From positions 124,001 through 188,000 of the forward strand of contig NZ_FQZL01000005.1 of NCBI RefSeq assembly GCF_900142005.1: a DNA stretch of 64,000 nucleotides. The letters are read 5' to 3'. Positions 43,529 to 52,531 of this stretch are shown here, in pieces. A program made the position numbers and the translations under genes. Under the pieces are notes generated by a model that ran no database searches, was not told where the DNA came from, and saw only the letters and a program-made list of their open reading frames with translations. This DNA is from Dethiosulfatibacter aminovorans DSM 17477 (GTDB taxonomy: Bacteria; Bacillota; Clostridia; Tissierellales; Dethiosulfatibacteraceae). The number at the start of each line of letters is the position of its first letter. The stretch's first letter is position 1.

Positions 43529-44566
43529 CTACTTGTTTTCGATTTCTTCGATCTTTGCAAGAGCCTTCTCCAAAAGTTCCTTTCCGATTTGTTCTTCAAA
43601 GTTTTTGTATGTAGGCATTGCTGCGTCTATGAATGCTTGTCTCTCTTCATCTGTCAAGTATGTGATTTCAGTAGTTTCCGCTATTGTTTCCAATGCTTTT
43701 GCTTCAAGTTCGATTGCAAGCTCTCTGTTGAATGCCTGAGTGCTGAGAGCAGCTTCGTCTATTATAGCCTTCACTTCGTCCGGATATGAAGCATAGATAT
43801 CTGTGTTTATGAACATACCGACAGGGTCGAATCCATGCTGAGTGTCTGTAACGTATTTCTGAACTTCGTTGAACTTCATTGATGCAATATTGCTGAAGCT
43901 GTTTTCCTGTCCGTCGATTGTCTTGGTCTGAAGACCTACGTAGATGTCTCCGTATGGCAGTGGAGTAGGATTGGCTCCATATGCCTTGAAGTAGTCAATC
44001 TGAACAGGGTTGTTGAGAGTCCTGATTTTAAGTCCTTCAAGGTCTGACGGTGCGTGTACGGGCTTGTCGTTGTTTGACACATTTCTGTATCCGCCGTCAA
44101 ATACTGCAAGCTGCTTGAATCCTTTGTCTTCTATGCTTGCTGCTATTTCTTTTGCTATGTCGCTGTCAAGGAATTCAAATGCAACTTCCTTGTTGCTGAA
44201 AAGGTATGGCAGGTTGTAAAGAAGGAATGCATCTGTAAACTGTGCGAAAGGTGGATAGATGTTAACACACATTTCTATGCTTCCGTCCTGAACACCATTG
44301 AAGATGTCTGCAGATCCTCCGATTGCTCCACCTGGGAACAACTCAACGTCAACTCTTCCTTCAGAAAGCTTTTCCACTTCTGCTTCGAAGTGTCTCATTG
44401 ACTGGGTTGCTATGTCCTGCTCAGGTGTAACCAGACCCACCTTGATCTTGAATTCTCCCTGCTTGACTTCAGTACCTTCTCCTGAATCGGTATTGCTTGG
44501 GCTTGAGCACCCAACGAACAGCAACATCAGAGCAAGTATAAGTGCTAAAATTCTTTTTGATTTCAT
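43529..44566 (-). CDS. dctP: TRAP transporter, substrate-binding lipoprotein DctP
   Basis: 345 residues. Lipoprotein signal with lipobox LFVGC (Cys 20). The DctP fold has FNGVQDGSIEMCVN and the conserved Arg region LEGLKIRTLNNPVQIDYFKAYGANPTPLPYGDIYVGLQTKTIDGQEN, where the Arg binds the substrate carboxylate. The organic acid is not identifiable; likely substrates are C4-dicarboxylates or 2-keto acids. First gene of the operon. Confidence 0.93.
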   Translation of the reverse strand: MKSKRILALILALMLLFVGCSSPSNTDSGEGTEVKQGEFKIKVGLVTPEQDIATQSMRHFEAEVEKLSEGRVDVELFPGGAIGGSADIFNGVQDGSIEMCVNIYPPFAQFTDAFLLYNLPYLFSNKEVAFEFLDSDIAKEIAASIEDKGFKQLAVFDGGYRNVSNNDKPVHAPSDLEGLKIRTLNNPVQIDYFKAYGANPTPLPYGDIYVGLQTKTIDGQENSFSNIASMKFNEVQKYVTDTQHGFDPVGMFINTDIYASYPDEVKAIIDEAALSTQAFNRELAIELEAKALETIAETTEITYLTDEERQAFIDAAMPTYKNFEEQIGKELLEKALAKIEEIENK

Positions 44567-44787
44567 AGTGTTTCTCCTCCATTAATGTGTTTTTCTAAAG
44601 TATACAGGAAAAGGGTTTCACAAAAAAGATTATCAGATGTCAAAATATGACAAATTATGACACAGCAGTTTTTGAGAACCAAAAGGTTTTGTTATGATGT
44701 TCATAAATATTTTGCATAAAAACAAAAAAGCCTTTACCTTTCGAAATATACTGAAAAGTACCTGTTCGAAATACTCCTATAAAGTGT
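44567..44787. other. Divergent intergenic region, dctP / sbcD
   Basis: Contains an inverted repeat TGTCA-N5-TGACA (44638-44652) on the dctP side and two copies of TTCGAAATA about 27 bases apart (near 44738 and 44765) on the sbcD side. Neither is a recognised operator. A clear dctP promoter was not found. Confidence 0.4.
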
Positions 44788-44793
44788 TATAAT
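44765..44793 (+). promoter_or_regulatory. Probable sbcDC promoter
   Basis: TTCGAA (44765-44770), 17 bases, TATAAT (44788-44793). Confidence 0.45.
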
Positions 44794-44817
44794 TATCTGG
44801 TGAGAAAAATTTATGAT

Positions 44818-44845
44818 CAGACAGTGGGGCAAGCCCCGCTGTCTG
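44818..44845 (+). repeat. Strong hairpin in the sbcDC leader
   Basis: CAGACAGTGGGGC and GCCCCGCTGTCTG form a 13 bp stem with an AA loop and no T tail, 6 bases before AGAGGTG. It may stabilise the mRNA 5' end or tune translation. Confidence 0.6.
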
Positions 44846-44866
44846 GTCTGAATATAGAGGTGACAT

Positions 44867-46033
44867 ATGAAGATAATACATACTGGCGACTGGCATATTG
44901 GAAAGCTCGTTCACGGAGTCCATATGACGGAAGACCAGAGACATATGCTTAAGCAGCTGGTGGAGACAATAGAGATTGAAAAGCCGCAGGTGCTCATAAT
45001 TGCAGGAGACATATACGACAGGTCCATCCCTCCAGTGGAGGCTGTGGAACTTCTTGACGATACACTTTCTGAAATCATACTGAAGCATGAAATCACAGTA
45101 ATTGCCATAGCAGGTAACCACGACAGCCCTGACAGGGTAGGTTTTGCAAGCAAAATACTTACGGATAGGGGACTCCATATAAGGGGAAATATTTCCAGGG
45201 AAATAATCCCTGTGAAGGTGGAGGATGAATATGGGACTGTGGATTTCTATCCAGTGCCATTTGCAGAGCCTGCAGTTGTAAGGGAACTTTATGGGGAAGG
45301 AGAAATCAAGACCCATGATGATGCAATGAAGATGGTTCTTGGAAGGATTGTGGACAAGATGGATGGCAATTCAAGGAATGTGTGCATATCCCATGCCTTT
45401 CTTATGGGTACGGAAGCTCCGGAGACAAGCGAGTCTGAAAGGCCGTTGTCCATAGGAGGGTCCGAATATGTCAATGTCGACTACTATGATCCCTTTGACT
45501 ATGTTGCCCTGGGCCACCTCCACAGGCCGCAGAAGGTGAAAAATGAGAAGATAAGGTATTCCGGATCCCTTTTGAAGTATTCCTTCTCTGAGGCGAGGCA
45601 GAGGAAATCCATAACCATAGTGGATATGGATGGAGATGGGAATGTAGAATATGAACTTAGGGAGCTGGAGCCACTCAGGGACTTGAGGATAATCAAGGGA
45701 GACCTGAACAGCCTCATGGACAGAGAAATATATTCCCTGGGAAATACCGACGACTACATAATGGCAAGTCTAACAGACAAGGGAGAACTCTTGGATCCCA
45801 TAGGTAGGCTTAGGTCTGTCTATCCCAATATATTGCGACTTGAGAGGGAACAGTTTGACAGGGAAGCCGGTGAGGACAGGACTTCTGCAGGAGACGAGTT
45901 TTCACGGAAGAATCCTGTGGAGCTTTTTGGAGAGTTTTACGAGAACTTGTCAGGTGAAGAATTCGATGAAGGCAAGAAGGGAATAGTGGTGGACATATTC
46001 GATGAAATAGGAAGAAAGGGAAGGGAAGTATGA
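44867..46033 (+). CDS. sbcD: DNA repair exonuclease subunit SbcD (Mre11-like)
   Basis: 388 residues. Metallophosphatase motifs: HTGDWHIGK, GDIYDR, AGNHDS, CISHAF and ALGHLHRPQ. With SbcC it processes hairpins and protein-bound DNA ends, giving double-strand breaks for repair. AGAGGTG precedes the start; the last four bases overlap the sbcC start. Confidence 0.94.
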   Translation: MKIIHTGDWHIGKLVHGVHMTEDQRHMLKQLVETIEIEKPQVLIIAGDIYDRSIPPVEAVELLDDTLSEIILKHEITVIAIAGNHDSPDRVGFASKILTDRGLHIRGNISREIIPVKVEDEYGTVDFYPVPFAEPAVVRELYGEGEIKTHDDAMKMVLGRIVDKMDGNSRNVCISHAFLMGTEAPETSESERPLSIGGSEYVNVDYYDPFDYVALGHLHRPQKVKNEKIRYSGSLLKYSFSEARQRKSITIVDMDGDGNVEYELRELEPLRDLRIIKGDLNSLMDREIYSLGNTDDYIMASLTDKGELLDPIGRLRSVYPNILRLEREQFDREAGEDRTSAGDEFSRKNPVELFGEFYENLSGEEFDEGKKGIVVDIFDEIGRKGREV

Positions 46034-49000
46034 GACCATTAAAGTTAAGGATGACAGCATTCGGACCCTACGGTGAAATAGAGACTGTGGATTTTCAGGA
46101 GCTCAACGGAAGAAATCTCTTCCTTGTTACGGGACCTACGGGTTCCGGGAAAACAACCATATTCGATGCCATAAGCTTTGCGATGTACGGGGAGGCAAGT
46201 GGAAGCAGCGGCGGAGGAAAGAGCGGAAGGTCGGCTGAAAGTTTGAGAAGCCAGTATTCAAGGGACGACCTCCTTACAGAGGTGGAGCTTGATTTCGAGC
46301 TTAAGGGAACAAGATACAGTGTGAAGAGGATACCGAAACAGAATAAACCCAAGTCCAGGGGGGAAGGGTTTACGGAGCAGAAGCCAGAGGCGGAGCTTCT
46401 CATAGGCCAGGGTCAAGGAAGAAAAGTTATGACGGGAGTCAGCAGGGTCAATGAAAAGATAGAATCACTCATGGGAATAAATGCCGACCAGTTCAGGCAG
46501 ATAATGATGATACCCCAGGGTGAGTTCAGGCAGATGCTCAACTCTGACAGCCAGGACAGGGAAAAGGTCCTCAGGAAGCTCTTCGATACGAGGCTCTACA
46601 ACCTGATGCAGATGAATCTGGATATGAAATCAAAGGCGCTGCACAGGGACATAGAGGACAAGGAAAGGTTGAGGAACTATGAAGCTGCAAAAATAGATTG
46701 CGGAGAAGACGAGGTCCTTGAAGAACTTGTTGCTTCGGCCAGCAAGAACATGGACGAAATTATTCTCAGGACTCTTGAATTGATAAAAAGGGACGAAGGT
46801 TTGAAAAGAGACATGTCTCTTAAGATTGAAGGCAAAAACAAGGAGAAAGAGGACCTTGTATCCAAGAGGGAAAAGGCAAAAAGTGACAATGAAAAGCTGA
46901 AGCTGAAGGACAGTACAGCTGAGGAAGTAGGCAAACTTGAGGAAAGGTCGGCAGAAATCAAGGACCTTAAGGAAAGGATAATGAAGGGGGAGAAGGCTGC
47001 CCTCATACTTCAGCATGAAAAGAACCGCGATGAAAGACAGAAGGAACTTGACGGGATAATAGAGAAGGGAAAGAAGAAGGAAAAAGAACTTTTAGAAGCA
47101 AAAGGAATTCTTGAAAAAGCAGAGGCTGTATTCGGCAAGGAGGATTCTTCTGAAAGCAGGGCAATGAGGGAGAAACTTGTAGAAAAGCTCCGTTCCCTTA
47201 AAGCTTTGGAAGACAAGGTAAGCAGGATTGAAGCTGTCAGCAGGTCTGTTGAACAGATGGGGAAGGATGCAGAGATTCAGCATAAGAAGAAGGAAACCTC
47301 TTTGCTCAATCTTGATAAAACCAGGAAAAACCTTGGTGGATATGAGGAAAGACTGAAAAAATCAGGTGAGGCAAAGACCGCCCAGGTCAGGTTGAGAAGT
47401 GAATACAAGCAGTGGGAAGAAAAGAGGAAGAATCTTGAAAAAATACATTTGAATTTCCAGGAATGGGACAAGGTGTGGACAGACTTGGAAAAATACAGGA
47501 AAACTGTGGAAAAAGAAGAGCAGGTGCTTCAGTCATTGGACAAGGTATACAAGTCAAGCAAGCTTGTTTTCCTTAGAAACCAGGCTGCCCTTCTGGCTGC
47601 GGAACTTGAAGAAGGAAAGCCATGCCCCGTATGCGGGTCACTTGACCATCCTTCGCCTGCATTAATTTCAGGTGAGTCCATATCTGAAGACAGGATAAAC
47701 GAGCTGGAAGAAGATGTCAAAAAGCAGGATAAGAAGGTGAATGATGCAGCTAGAAAGGTGGCGGTATCGGAAGAAAAGCTGAAAAAGATATCGGAAGACA
47801 GAAAAATTCTTTTCAATGAGCTGGTTTGCTATTCGGAATCGACTGATGACGGAAAGTTAAGGGACATGAAGTATCTTGAGGCTCTAAGTAAGGAGGATAT
47901 GCCGGCCATAATGGAGAATTGCAGGATGAAGCTTGATGATATAGCAGGTGAAGGAAAGAAGATGAAAGCACTTGCGGATGAAGGCAATGAGCTGGAGGGA
48001 AAAATCAAGGCTTCCAGGAAGAACATTGAGGATTTGGACAAGGAGATAGAAAGCCTCACTGCAACACAGCTCGAATCAGCCGGTAAATTGTCTCGTGAGA
48101 AGACGAAGCTTGAGGCAATCTATACTGAAGTTCCTGAAGAACTGCGAAGCGTAAAAAGTCTTATTACAAAAATGAACGAAGTGGCAACAATCAAGAGAAG
48201 GGTGGAAGAAAGCTACGAAAGTGCAAGAAGGAACCTTGAGTCTGCAAAGGTGTCCTTTGCCGGAGTGAAGGCCAGTCTTGAACAGCTGAGAAATGAAGAA
48301 AAAAGTTCCTGTGAAAAGAGTGAAAAGGCAGGCAGGGAACTGAAAGCTAAGATCATAAGTGAAGGTTTTTTATCTTTTGATGATTATGTCAGCTCAAAGA
48401 TGACCGCAGATGAATTGGAAATAAACAGAAAAATCGTTGAAGAACACCGCAGGGAGCTCCACTTCCAGAAACAGCAATATGAAAAGCTTGTTGCTGAAAC
48501 AAAGGGTCTTCAAGTGGCCAGCATTGAGGAATTCGACAAGGCAGTAGATAGTATCGGAAGTGCAATCAATGAGATGATCAAGACAAGAAGCGCCATTGAG
48601 AATCGGTCTGCAAACAATTCGGAGATTGTTGAGAGCATTAAAAAGATAAAGGAAGAAATCGGGGACAGGGAGAACAGGTACAAGGTCCTTGGGAACCTTG
48701 CCGCTATAGCCCAGGGAAGGAACAAGGGAATGATTACCTTTGAAAGGTATGTACTGGCGGCATTTCTTGATGACATTCTGAAAGCAGCCAATATAAGGCT
48801 CAGAAAGATGAGCCAGGGCAGATTTGTACTTTCGAGGACCGAGGAACTGGAAAGGAAGAACAAGCAAAGTGGTCTCGAGCTGGAAGTGTTCGACAACTAT
48901 ACTGGCAAATCGAGACATGTCAAGACCCTTTCCGGAGGGGAAGGATTCAAGGCATCCCTATCAATGGCTCTTGGGCTTTCTGATGTGGTGCAGTCATATG

Positions 49001-49221
49001 CGGGAGGCGTCCAGCTGGACACTATGTTCATTGATGAGGGATTCGGGACTCTTGACCAGGAGTCCCTGGACAATGCCATCAGCTGTCTCATCGATCTTCA
49101 GGAGTCTGGGCGTCTCGTTGGTATCATATCCCACGTACAGGAGCTAAAAGAGAGAATTGACACAAGGCTTGAGGTGAAGAGTACAAATACGGGAAGCACA
49201 ACGGAGTTTGTAGTGATGTAA
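46030..49221 (+). CDS. sbcC: DNA repair ATPase subunit SbcC (Rad50-like)
   Basis: 1063 residues, normal size. It has Walker A GPTGSGKTT near residue 36, long coiled coils, a zinc hook CPVC at residues 532-535 in the middle, and the C-terminal LSGGEGF signature with Walker B FIDEGFGTLD. It is the ATP-driven SMC-like partner of SbcD and is translated from an overlapping start. Confidence 0.95.
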   Translation: MRPLKLRMTAFGPYGEIETVDFQELNGRNLFLVTGPTGSGKTTIFDAISFAMYGEASGSSGGGKSGRSAESLRSQYSRDDLLTEVELDFELKGTRYSVKRIPKQNKPKSRGEGFTEQKPEAELLIGQGQGRKVMTGVSRVNEKIESLMGINADQFRQIMMIPQGEFRQMLNSDSQDREKVLRKLFDTRLYNLMQMNLDMKSKALHRDIEDKERLRNYEAAKIDCGEDEVLEELVASASKNMDEIILRTLELIKRDEGLKRDMSLKIEGKNKEKEDLVSKREKAKSDNEKLKLKDSTAEEVGKLEERSAEIKDLKERIMKGEKAALILQHEKNRDERQKELDGIIEKGKKKEKELLEAKGILEKAEAVFGKEDSSESRAMREKLVEKLRSLKALEDKVSRIEAVSRSVEQMGKDAEIQHKKKETSLLNLDKTRKNLGGYEERLKKSGEAKTAQVRLRSEYKQWEEKRKNLEKIHLNFQEWDKVWTDLEKYRKTVEKEEQVLQSLDKVYKSSKLVFLRNQAALLAAELEEGKPCPVCGSLDHPSPALISGESISEDRINELEEDVKKQDKKVNDAARKVAVSEEKLKKISEDRKILFNELVCYSESTDDGKLRDMKYLEALSKEDMPAIMENCRMKLDDIAGEGKKMKALADEGNELEGKIKASRKNIEDLDKEIESLTATQLESAGKLSREKTKLEAIYTEVPEELRSVKSLITKMNEVATIKRRVEESYESARRNLESAKVSFAGVKASLEQLRNEEKSSCEKSEKAGRELKAKIISEGFLSFDDYVSSKMTADELEINRKIVEEHRRELHFQKQQYEKLVAETKGLQVASIEEFDKAVDSIGSAINEMIKTRSAIENRSANNSEIVESIKKIKEEIGDRENRYKVLGNLAAIAQGRNKGMITFERYVLAAFLDDILKAANIRLRKMSQGRFVLSRTEELERKNKQSGLELEVFDNYTGKSRHVKTLSGGEGFKASLSMALGLSDVVQSYAGGVQLDTMFIDEGFGTLDQESLDNAISCLIDLQESGRLVGIISHVQELKERIDTRLEVKSTNTGSTTEFVVM

Positions 49222-49231
49222 ACAAGGTGCT

Positions 49232-49271
49232 AAAAAAAGCTGTACCTCGGGGGAATACAGCCTTTTTTTTA
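49232..49271. terminator. Bidirectional terminator, sbcC / etfA
   Basis: AAAAAAAGCTGTA and TACAGCCTTTTTTT around a CCTCGGGGGAA loop. Confidence 0.85.
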
Positions 49272-49280
49272 CAGCCTTGC

Positions 49281-50285
49281 TCATTCTATTGCAGAGAAAG
49301 CATCTATCATCATAGGTACAACCTCGTAGAGGTCGCCTACGATTCCATAATCGGAAAGTTCGAAAATTGGTGCGCTGGGATTCTTGTTTATGGCTATGAT
49401 TGTGTCCGCTTCATGCATTCCGGCAACGTGCTGGATTGCTCCCGATATTCCACATGCAACATAGATCTTGGGCTTGACTGTAGTTCCAGTCTGACCTACC
49501 TGGTTGCTGTGGTCTATCCAACCTGCATCAACAGCTGCCCTTGAAGCTCCTACAACGCCGCCCATGGAGTCGGCAAGGTCTTTAAGAAGCTCAAAACCGG
49601 ACGGATCTCCAAGACCCTTTCCTCCTGATACTATAACTTCGGCATCTGTAAGTGAAACAAGCTCTTTTTTACTCTTAACTATTTCAAGTATTTTTGTTCT
49701 AATATCGCTTTCGGCAAGCTTGACATCCACAGAGATAACCTCTCCCTTTCTGGTGGAATCCATTTCAGCTTTTTCCATTACGCCAGGCCTTACAGTTGAC
49801 ATTTGGGGCCTGGAGTCGGGGCATATGATTGTAGCCATAAGGTTACCGCCGAATGCAGGTCTTGTCTGTTTAAGTTTCTTGTCCTCGGGATCTATTTCAA
49901 GCTTTGTACAGTCTGCAGTAAGACCTGTATTTACCCTTGCTGCAACCCTTGGTGCAAAGGCTCTTCCTATGTGTGTTGCACCGTAAAGTACAATTTCAGG
50001 CTTGTAGGCTTCAATCATTTCTGTCATCATACTTGTATATCCGTCGGTTGTATAGTTTTTCAGAAGAGGAGAATCAGCCGTATAGACCTTATCTGCTCCA
50101 TGTGCTATCAATGTATCGGACATTTCCTTGACATTCTCGCCCATGAGAACCGCACACAATTTTGATCCTGCTTCTTCTGCAAGCTTTTTTCCTTCTCCAA
50201 GCAGTTCCAGAACAACGGGAGTTATAACTCCACCTCTCTGCTCCGCAAATACCCAAACATCTTTATAATCTTTAATATTACTCAT
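49281..50285 (-). CDS. etfA: Electron transfer flavoprotein, alpha subunit
   Basis: 334 residues. The C-terminal FAD domain has the family motif [44 protein letters not shown]. With EtfB it accepts electrons from the acyl-CoA dehydrogenase encoded upstream, or bifurcates NADH electrons to crotonyl-CoA and ferredoxin if it is a bifurcating type; the sequence alone does not settle that. It is the last gene of the acd-etfB-etfA operon. GGGAGG precedes the start. Confidence 0.94.
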   Translation of the reverse strand: MSNIKDYKDVWVFAEQRGGVITPVVLELLGEGKKLAEEAGSKLCAVLMGENVKEMSDTLIAHGADKVYTADSPLLKNYTTDGYTSMMTEMIEAYKPEIVLYGATHIGRAFAPRVAARVNTGLTADCTKLEIDPEDKKLKQTRPAFGGNLMATIICPDSRPQMSTVRPGVMEKAEMDSTRKGEVISVDVKLAESDIRTKILEIVKSKKELVSLTDAEVIVSGGKGLGDPSGFELLKDLADSMGGVVGASRAAVDAGWIDHSNQVGQTGTTVKPKIYVACGISGAIQHVAGMHEADTIIAINKNPSAPIFELSDYGIVGDLYEVVPMMIDAFSAIE

Positions 50286-50300
50286 AACCGTCCTCCCAAA

Positions 50301-51086
50301 TCATATTATATGTTTGTCTTTCAAGTTTTCCATAAGACCATTAACTTTTTCTTTTGATGTTCCTTCAAGCATCATTCCTGCACCTTTTGGCGGATTAACA
50401 AAGGATTTGAAAACCTTTGTAGGAGATGCCTTAAGACCTACGATTGAAGGATCTACATCTATATCGTCGATTCCCCACACAGGTATTTCTTTTTTATAGG
50501 CATCCAGGATACCTTTTACACTCATGTATCTAGGAGTGTTAAGTTCCTTGATTGTAGTAAGCAGGACTGGCGTTTTAACCTCAATGAGTTCGTAGCCGTC
50601 TTCAAGCTGTCTTTGAACTGTAACAGAGTCTTTACCTAGGGTGAAATCCTGTACATATGTAACCTGGGGTATGTCCAGTTTTTCAGCAATTTGTGGACCG
50701 ACTTGGGCAGTATCACCGTCTATTGCCTGTCTGCCTGCAAATATGATGTCATAGTCCGCTATTTTCTTTATGGCTGCTGAAATTGTATTTGATGTTGCCC
50801 AACTGTCAGCTCCACCAAAGGCACGGTCGCTTAGAAGCACTGCCTCATCAGCTCCCTTGGCAAGACATTCAATCAATACTTCCTTGGCTTGTGGAGGTCC
50901 CATTGATACTACTGTGACCTTTACATCTTCATTCTGGTCCTTCAAACTTAGAGCTTCTTCCAATGCATTTGCATCATCAGGATTGAGTATGCTTTCTACT
51001 CCATCCCTGATTAGTGTTCCCTTTACAGGATCTATTCTTACTTCGTTTGTATTTGGTACCTGCTTAACGCATACTACTATTTTCAT
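50301..51086 (-). CDS. etfB: Electron transfer flavoprotein, beta subunit
   Basis: 261 residues; begins MKIVVCVKQVPNT and contains the AGRQAIDGDTAQVGP nucleotide-binding motif near residue 117. It pairs with EtfA. AGGAGGTC precedes the start. It lies between acd and etfA, in the usual order for clostridial butyryl-CoA systems. Confidence 0.94.
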   Translation of the reverse strand: MKIVVCVKQVPNTNEVRIDPVKGTLIRDGVESILNPDDANALEEALSLKDQNEDVKVTVVSMGPPQAKEVLIECLAKGADEAVLLSDRAFGGADSWATSNTISAAIKKIADYDIIFAGRQAIDGDTAQVGPQIAEKLDIPQVTYVQDFTLGKDSVTVQRQLEDGYELIEVKTPVLLTTIKELNTPRYMSVKGILDAYKKEIPVWGIDDIDVDPSIVGLKASPTKVFKSFVNPPKGAGMMLEGTSKEKVNGLMENLKDKHII

Positions 51087-51095
51087 AATGACCTC

Positions 51096-52232
51096 CTATT
51101 TACCGGCGTATACCATTCCGGATATTACTAGTTTTTGAATTTCTGATGTTCCTTCATATATTGATACAATTCTGGAATCCCTGTATATTCTCTCTATGTC
51201 GTAGTCCTTGATGAAACCGTATCCTCCGTGGAGCTGAAGTGATCTGTATGAAATCTCATTACAAAGCTCTCCGCAATAGTATTTTGCCATTGCTGCTTCC
51301 TTGGTGTATGAACGGCCGCTATCCTTCATATGTGCTGCATTGAATACAAGGTGTCTTCCGCATTGTACCTTTGTAGCCATATCTGCAATTTCAAATTGAG
51401 TGTTCTGGAATTTGGCAATTGATTTTCCAAACTGAATTCTTTCCTTTGTGAACTTAACAGCTTCGTCAAGAGCTCCCTGTGCCAGACCAAGTCCCTGGGA
51501 AGCAACGGTTATACGGCCTGAATCAAGTACTCCCATGCATATCTTGAATCCTTGTCCTTCTCTTCCGAGAAGGTTTTCCTTCGGAACCCTTACATTTTCA
51601 AGAATGATGTCACTGGTTTTGGATCCCTTGATTCCTAGTTTGTCTTCATTCTTTCCTCTTGAAAAACCGTTCCAGTCGGCTTCAACTATGAAGGCACTTA
51701 TTCCGCTTACTCCTTTGGCCTTTGTATCTGTTTTAGCGAAAACAGTTATGAAATCGCAGATGGGTCCGTTTGTTATAAAACACTTTCTACCGTTAAGTAT
51801 ATAGTCGTCTCCATCCTTCTCAGCAACTGTATCGATGGACGATGCATCTGAACCAGCACCTGGTTCAGTAATTCCAAAGGCTCCTATAAGACTACCTTCC
51901 GCCATTCCCTGCAGGTATTTCTTTTTTTGCTCATGGTTGCCGAAATATATCAAGGGGCCACCTGAAAGGGAGTTGGGCATTATCTGTGTTACGGAAGAAC
52001 CGCATTTTGCTGCAATTTCCTCGGTAACGATTGCAGCTGACTTGTAGTCTCCTCCGCATCCGCCGTACTCCTCGGGTATGGTAACACAGTGGAATTTGCT
52101 TTTTATGAGTTTTTCCCTCAAGTCAGCGGGATACTCTCCCGTTTTGTCGATTTCCTGAGCACGAGGAGCTATTTCATTTTCAGCAAATTCTCTTGCTAGC
52201 TTTCTAATCATTTCATGCTTCTTTTCAAACAT
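51096..52232 (-). CDS. Short-chain acyl-CoA dehydrogenase (butyryl-CoA dehydrogenase-like)
   Basis: 378 residues, FAD enzyme. Motifs: AFGITEPGAGSD near residue 118, CFITNGPICDFITVFAKT, GYGFIKDYDIERIYRD and IYEGTSEIQ, where E360 is the expected catalytic base. With its own ETF genes it most likely interconverts a short acyl-CoA and its enoyl-CoA (crotonyl-CoA/butyryl-CoA). It is the first gene of an operon with a sigma-54 promoter and two TGTATAC-type dyads, linking it to the 4-hydroxybutyryl-CoA dehydratase cluster. Confidence 0.93.
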   Translation of the reverse strand: MFEKKHEMIRKLAREFAENEIAPRAQEIDKTGEYPADLREKLIKSKFHCVTIPEEYGGCGGDYKSAAIVTEEIAAKCGSSVTQIMPNSLSGGPLIYFGNHEQKKKYLQGMAEGSLIGAFGITEPGAGSDASSIDTVAEKDGDDYILNGRKCFITNGPICDFITVFAKTDTKAKGVSGISAFIVEADWNGFSRGKNEDKLGIKGSKTSDIILENVRVPKENLLGREGQGFKICMGVLDSGRITVASQGLGLAQGALDEAVKFTKERIQFGKSIAKFQNTQFEIADMATKVQCGRHLVFNAAHMKDSGRSYTKEAAMAKYYCGELCNEISYRSLQLHGGYGFIKDYDIERIYRDSRIVSIYEGTSEIQKLVISGMVYAGK

Positions 52233-52264
52233 AAGATCCTCCTAATAATTGTTATTGATTTAAC

Positions 52265-52292
52265 GTTAATATAATAACGTTATTATATTAAC
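52265..52292. repeat. 28 bp perfect palindrome at the acd transcript start
   Basis: The half is GTTAATATAATAAC (52265-52278) and the other half is its exact complement. It covers roughly +1 to +27 of the transcript from the sigma-54 promoter, so it is either a repressor site or a 5' RNA hairpin. Confidence 0.7.
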
Positions 52293-52301
52293 AATTAATA
52301 T

Positions 52302-52317
52302 TGCAAGAAGCGTGCCA
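52302..52317 (-). promoter_or_regulatory. Sigma-54 promoter of acd-etfB-etfA
   Basis: Minus strand TGGCACGCTTCTTGCA: GG (52316-52315) and GC (52304-52303) separated by 10 bases. It matches the -24/-12 consensus almost perfectly. Confidence 0.85.
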
Positions 52318-52346
52318 TTCTTAAAGCCTTGATATACCTTGTTTAT

Positions 52347-52363
52347 TGTATATAAAGGATACA
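52347..52363. promoter_or_regulatory. Activator site candidate 1 upstream of acd
   Basis: TGTATATAAAGGATACA, a degenerate copy of the TGTATAC/GTATACA dyad found beside the 4-hydroxybutyryl-CoA dehydratase promoter. Confidence 0.5.
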
Positions 52364-52388
52364 AATCACCTGTTTTAACTGATATTTG

Positions 52389-52405
52389 TGTATACATATA
52401 AAACA
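52389..52405. promoter_or_regulatory. Activator site candidate 2 upstream of acd
   Basis: TGTATACATATAAAACA: one perfect half-site (TGTATACA) and a weaker second half. Its centre is 42 bp from site 1, four helical turns. Confidence 0.5.
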
Positions 52406-52465
52406 AAAAAAGGTGAAAATTCATTTAATATATAGTTGGACATTGGAATATATCTTGGTTTGGGC

Positions 52466-52520
52466 AAAAAAAAAAAGAATCTCCCCTCAGCTGAAATAAT
52501 CATCAGCCGGGAAAAGACTT
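52466..52520 (-). terminator. Terminator of the permease operon (minus strand)
   Basis: On the minus strand a GC-rich imperfect hairpin with CAGCTGA/GGCTGAT arms is followed by a run of ten T. Confidence 0.65.
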
Positions 52521-52531
52521 CTTTGTTTTTG

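Noticed and set aside
49281-52232. Claim that the acd-EtfBA complex is electron-bifurcating
   Set aside because: The operon order fits, but the residues that distinguish bifurcating ETFs cannot be judged reliably by eye, so only the basic function is called.
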